This document shows positions 62,566-64,000 of a stretch of 64,000 nt of DNA, in pieces. Numbering within the stretch: position 1 is the first letter of the stretch; every line of letters starts with the position of its first letter. The position numbers and the translations under genes were made by a program. Location of the stretch: the NCBI GenBank assembly GCA_036821185.1, contig DAISKD010000005.1, positions 50,624 through 114,623 of the forward strand. Direction: 5' to 3'. The DNA is from CALJTV01 sp036821185. Its GTDB lineage: Bacteria > Chloroflexota > Dehalococcoidia > GIF9 > UBA5629. Under the pieces are notes generated by a model. It saw nothing but the letters and a program-made list of their open reading frames with translations, did no database searches and was not told where the DNA came from.

Positions 62566-63261
62566 TTATCCGACGATAGACATGCCATCACCGGCGAGTT
62601 GGTAATACGGTTGTCCCGAGCAGGGCAGGCAGACATACTTGCCGTCTTTCACCCTGGAGCGGGGTTCCATGATGCTTTCACCACACACGGAACACGGCAC
62701 GCTGGCAAAGATACGGGCATAGGCGGGGACATTGACGTTTACTTTCTCGATTTTAAGTACTTCTTCATCATGGAGCTCGACCACTTTGAAAGATAGCTCT
62801 TTCCATAGCTTGGTCAGGCGCCGGCTTTCCTCTTCGCTACCGGAGCGCTTCACCACTACCTTTTCCCAGAGCTCCGCAGCCTCGGGGGAACGCTCCTGCG
62901 CCACCCGCTCAAAGATAGCCGATATCCTTACTCCTTCGCCCGTCCGCTTCGCCAGGGTGAAGGCTGTCTTACCGTAATCACGGTAAATGAGGGCGTTATT
63001 GCCCAGCGAGCAGCCGGTTACCAGTTGCACGCCATCGGCAAAACAGCTATTGGTCTCCACAATGGCAACAATTTCTTCCATACCTGTCGATTTCGCGCCC
63101 AGCTCCCTGACGGCGCGGGCAGCCGCCTTCACGCCCAAGGCCAACCCCGGGCAGTAGTGGCCGTGCAGGAGACCGCTGAGCCGGAGCAGTTTTTGCCCAT
63201 CGCCATCGGCTATTGCCTGCTCAATTTCCCGCCTCGGGTTATCTAAATCTTCTATATCCAA
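62566..63261 (-). CDS. FmdE-like protein with C-terminal zinc ribbon
   Basis: This protein of about 231 aa resembles formylmethanofuran dehydrogenase subunit E. The FmdE domain has LHGHYCPGLALGVKAA with His and Cys of the metal site, ETNSCFADGVQLVTGCSLGN and YRDYGKTAFTLAKR. The end is a ribbon, CSVCGESIMEPRSRVKDGKYVCLPC. FmdE-like proteins occur far outside methanogens, often near molybdenum, tungsten or nickel genes; their role is unclear. I set the start at the TTG at 63261 because AAGGAGGG lies just before it, inside a longer frame to 63303. It heads the ABC-importer operon. Confidence 0.85.
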   Translation of the reverse strand: MDIEDLDNPRREIEQAIADGDGQKLLRLSGLLHGHYCPGLALGVKAAARAVRELGAKSTGMEEIVAIVETNSCFADGVQLVTGCSLGNNALIYRDYGKTAFTLAKRTGEGVRISAIFERVAQERSPEAAELWEKVVVKRSGSEEESRRLTKLWKELSFKVVELHDEEVLKIEKVNVNVPAYARIFASVPCSVCGESIMEPRSRVKDGKYVCLPCSGQPYYQLAGDGMSIVG

Positions 63262-63275
63262 AGTTCCCTCCTTGA

Positions 63276-63290
63276 TAAATGTTGCATTTA
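63276..63290 (-). promoter_or_regulatory. Palindromic operator candidate before the FmdE-like gene
   Basis: TAAATG-TTG-CATTTA is a perfect inverted repeat with a 3-bp centre, 15 bp before the TTG start codon. AT-rich palindromes of this size are typical Fur-family operators, and a Fur-family gene lies immediately upstream. Confidence 0.5.
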
Positions 63291-63351
63291 GTAGTAATTG
63301 CAAATAGTTGTAGTTAAAAACGTAAAAAATATATAGACTTCCTAACTCCCC

Positions 63352-63759
63352 TTAGTTTTGGCAGCTCTCACAAAGCCCACTGATAACAACATGGCCGAGG
63401 TCAACCTGAAAACTGTGTATTTCTCCCAACAGCTTCTCCACTGGTGCAAAGAAGTTCTCATCCAGGTCAATCGTCTTGCCGCACCTGCGACATACTAGAT
63501 GATGGTGATGTCCCGTCTCGGCATGGTGATAAATAAGATGGTCACCTATCTCGCTCTTAAAGACGCAGCCCGCTTCTCCCAACAGTTCCAGCGTGCGGTA
63601 AATCGTGGGTTTGTGCACCCCGGGCATTTTGGACTGGACATAGGAAATAATCTCTTCTGCAGTAAGCCGCCTCTGAGTGTCATGGATGACATCCAGAATC
63701 AGCTTGCGCTGCGAGGTAAGCTTGAGCCCTTTTTCTTTAAGCATGGTAAAGCAACTCAT
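63352..63759 (-). CDS. Fur-family metalloregulator
   Basis: This 135-aa repressor (start at the ATG at 63759) has winged-helix LKLTSQRKLILDVIHDTQRRLTAEEI and HKPTIYRTLELLGEAG. The dimer and metal part has YHHAETGHHHHLVCRRCGKTIDLDE and the C-terminal LCESC, giving a Cys4 structural zinc site. The ligand metal cannot be told (Fe, Zn, Ni or peroxide-sensing types all fit). A longer frame to 63906 has no good start site. It is divided from the FmdE operon by 90 bp on the same strand and probably regulates it. Confidence 0.92.
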   Translation of the reverse strand: MSCFTMLKEKGLKLTSQRKLILDVIHDTQRRLTAEEIISYVQSKMPGVHKPTIYRTLELLGEAGCVFKSEIGDHLIYHHAETGHHHHLVCRRCGKTIDLDENFFAPVEKLLGEIHSFQVDLGHVVISGLCESCQN

Positions 63760-63763
63760 CGCT

Positions 63764-63781
63764 ATTGCACCCAGTCGCAAT
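63764..63781 (-). promoter_or_regulatory. Inverted repeat ATTGC-N8-GCAAT before the Fur-family gene
   Basis: An 18-bp interrupted palindrome ends four bases upstream of the start codon at 63759. It may be an autoregulatory operator. Confidence 0.4.
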
Positions 63782-63906
63782 AATAAACAATATACAAACC
63801 CTTTGTCAATAGGGGTAAAAGTCAGAGGTAGCGGGATGTTGAACATGCCCGGATTGTCCACGATAGTTACCACCAGCCTGAAGGCAATATTATTACCTGC
63901 TTTCAC

Positions 63907-64000
63907 GAAGGGAAATTACCCGGTGACCAGGAAGGTTAAAAAATATGAAGCTGAACTATGGTAATAAAGATGCCAGAATGGTAATAGTATTATCAAGTGG
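63907..64000. promoter_or_regulatory. GGTAATA half-sites at the window end
   Basis: GGTAATA occurs at 63960-63966 and 63980-63986, 20 bp apart (about two helical turns). The second is part of the near-palindrome GGTAATAGTATTATC (63980-63994). ATTACC lies at 63915-63920. These resemble the inverted repeat at 56544-56568. The gene they might control lies beyond the window. Confidence 0.35.

Overview
The window looks like a scaffold of a Dehalococcoidia-type Chloroflexota bacterium, probably assembled from a metagenome, since it carries an exact 100-N gap. The assignment is inference from gene content. It rests on an 11-subunit nuoABCDHIJKLMN cluster with no nuoEFG, and on a citric-acid-cycle cluster ordered carboxylase, biotin carboxyltransferase, aconitase-like pair, NAD-type isocitrate dehydrogenase, malate dehydrogenase, split fumarase and succinate dehydrogenase. 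The gene order recalls what I remember of Dehalococcoides, but no database comparison was possible.

Layout. 1-9.1 kb: 5' end of thiC, four tRNA genes (Gly, Gln, Leu, Phe), an ABC-2 exporter pair, an Old-Yellow-Enzyme-type flavoprotein, a gap, a GAF protein, pyrE-lepB and a SIMPL lipoprotein. 9.2-11.0 kb: a complete tryptophan T-box leader (UGG specifier) followed by a stand-alone TrpB2. 11.2-23.9 kb: a strong promoter, an unassigned structured RNA, then 13 co-directional genes for C3/C4 carboxylation and the oxidative citric acid cycle, in which succinate dehydrogenase sits between the two fumarase subunits. 23.9-25.8 kb: Nudix, GNAT and NAD kinase. 26.0-36.0 kb: the complex I operon on the minus strand, transcribed from a promoter back to back with that of rsmD-coaD. 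37-46 kb: ferredoxin, two methyltransferases, proC, yggS, leuS, a zincin-like peptidase, enoyl-CoA hydratase, SDR and the RNase P RNA. 46.4-52.6 kb: a LuxR-type regulator and an acetate locus. The locus holds a cyclic-nucleotide-binding protein, AMP-forming acetyl-CoA synthetase, a SatP-type acetate transporter and an FNT-type anion channel. A small helical domain is encoded there three times, once fused to the FNT channel. 53.1-56.5 kb: an accessory patch with an AbrB/PIN pair, an AAA ATPase split by an amber codon, a ZIP transporter and a cytochrome b5-like protein. 56.7-63.8 kb: an operon with an FmdE-like protein, a DppA/NikA-type ABC importer and an embedded TrmO, plus a Fur-family gene, probably for metal acquisition.

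How it fits together (inference): acetate enters through SatP or FNT, is activated by Acs, and carbon passes through pyruvate carboxylation and the citric acid cycle. Succinate dehydrogenase delivers electrons to quinone, and complex I is likely fed by ferredoxin, because the NADH module is absent. The best candidate for something undescribed is the acetate locus with its repeated domain. Next come the structured RNA ahead of the citric-acid-cycle operon and the TrmO/FmdE/ABC operon.
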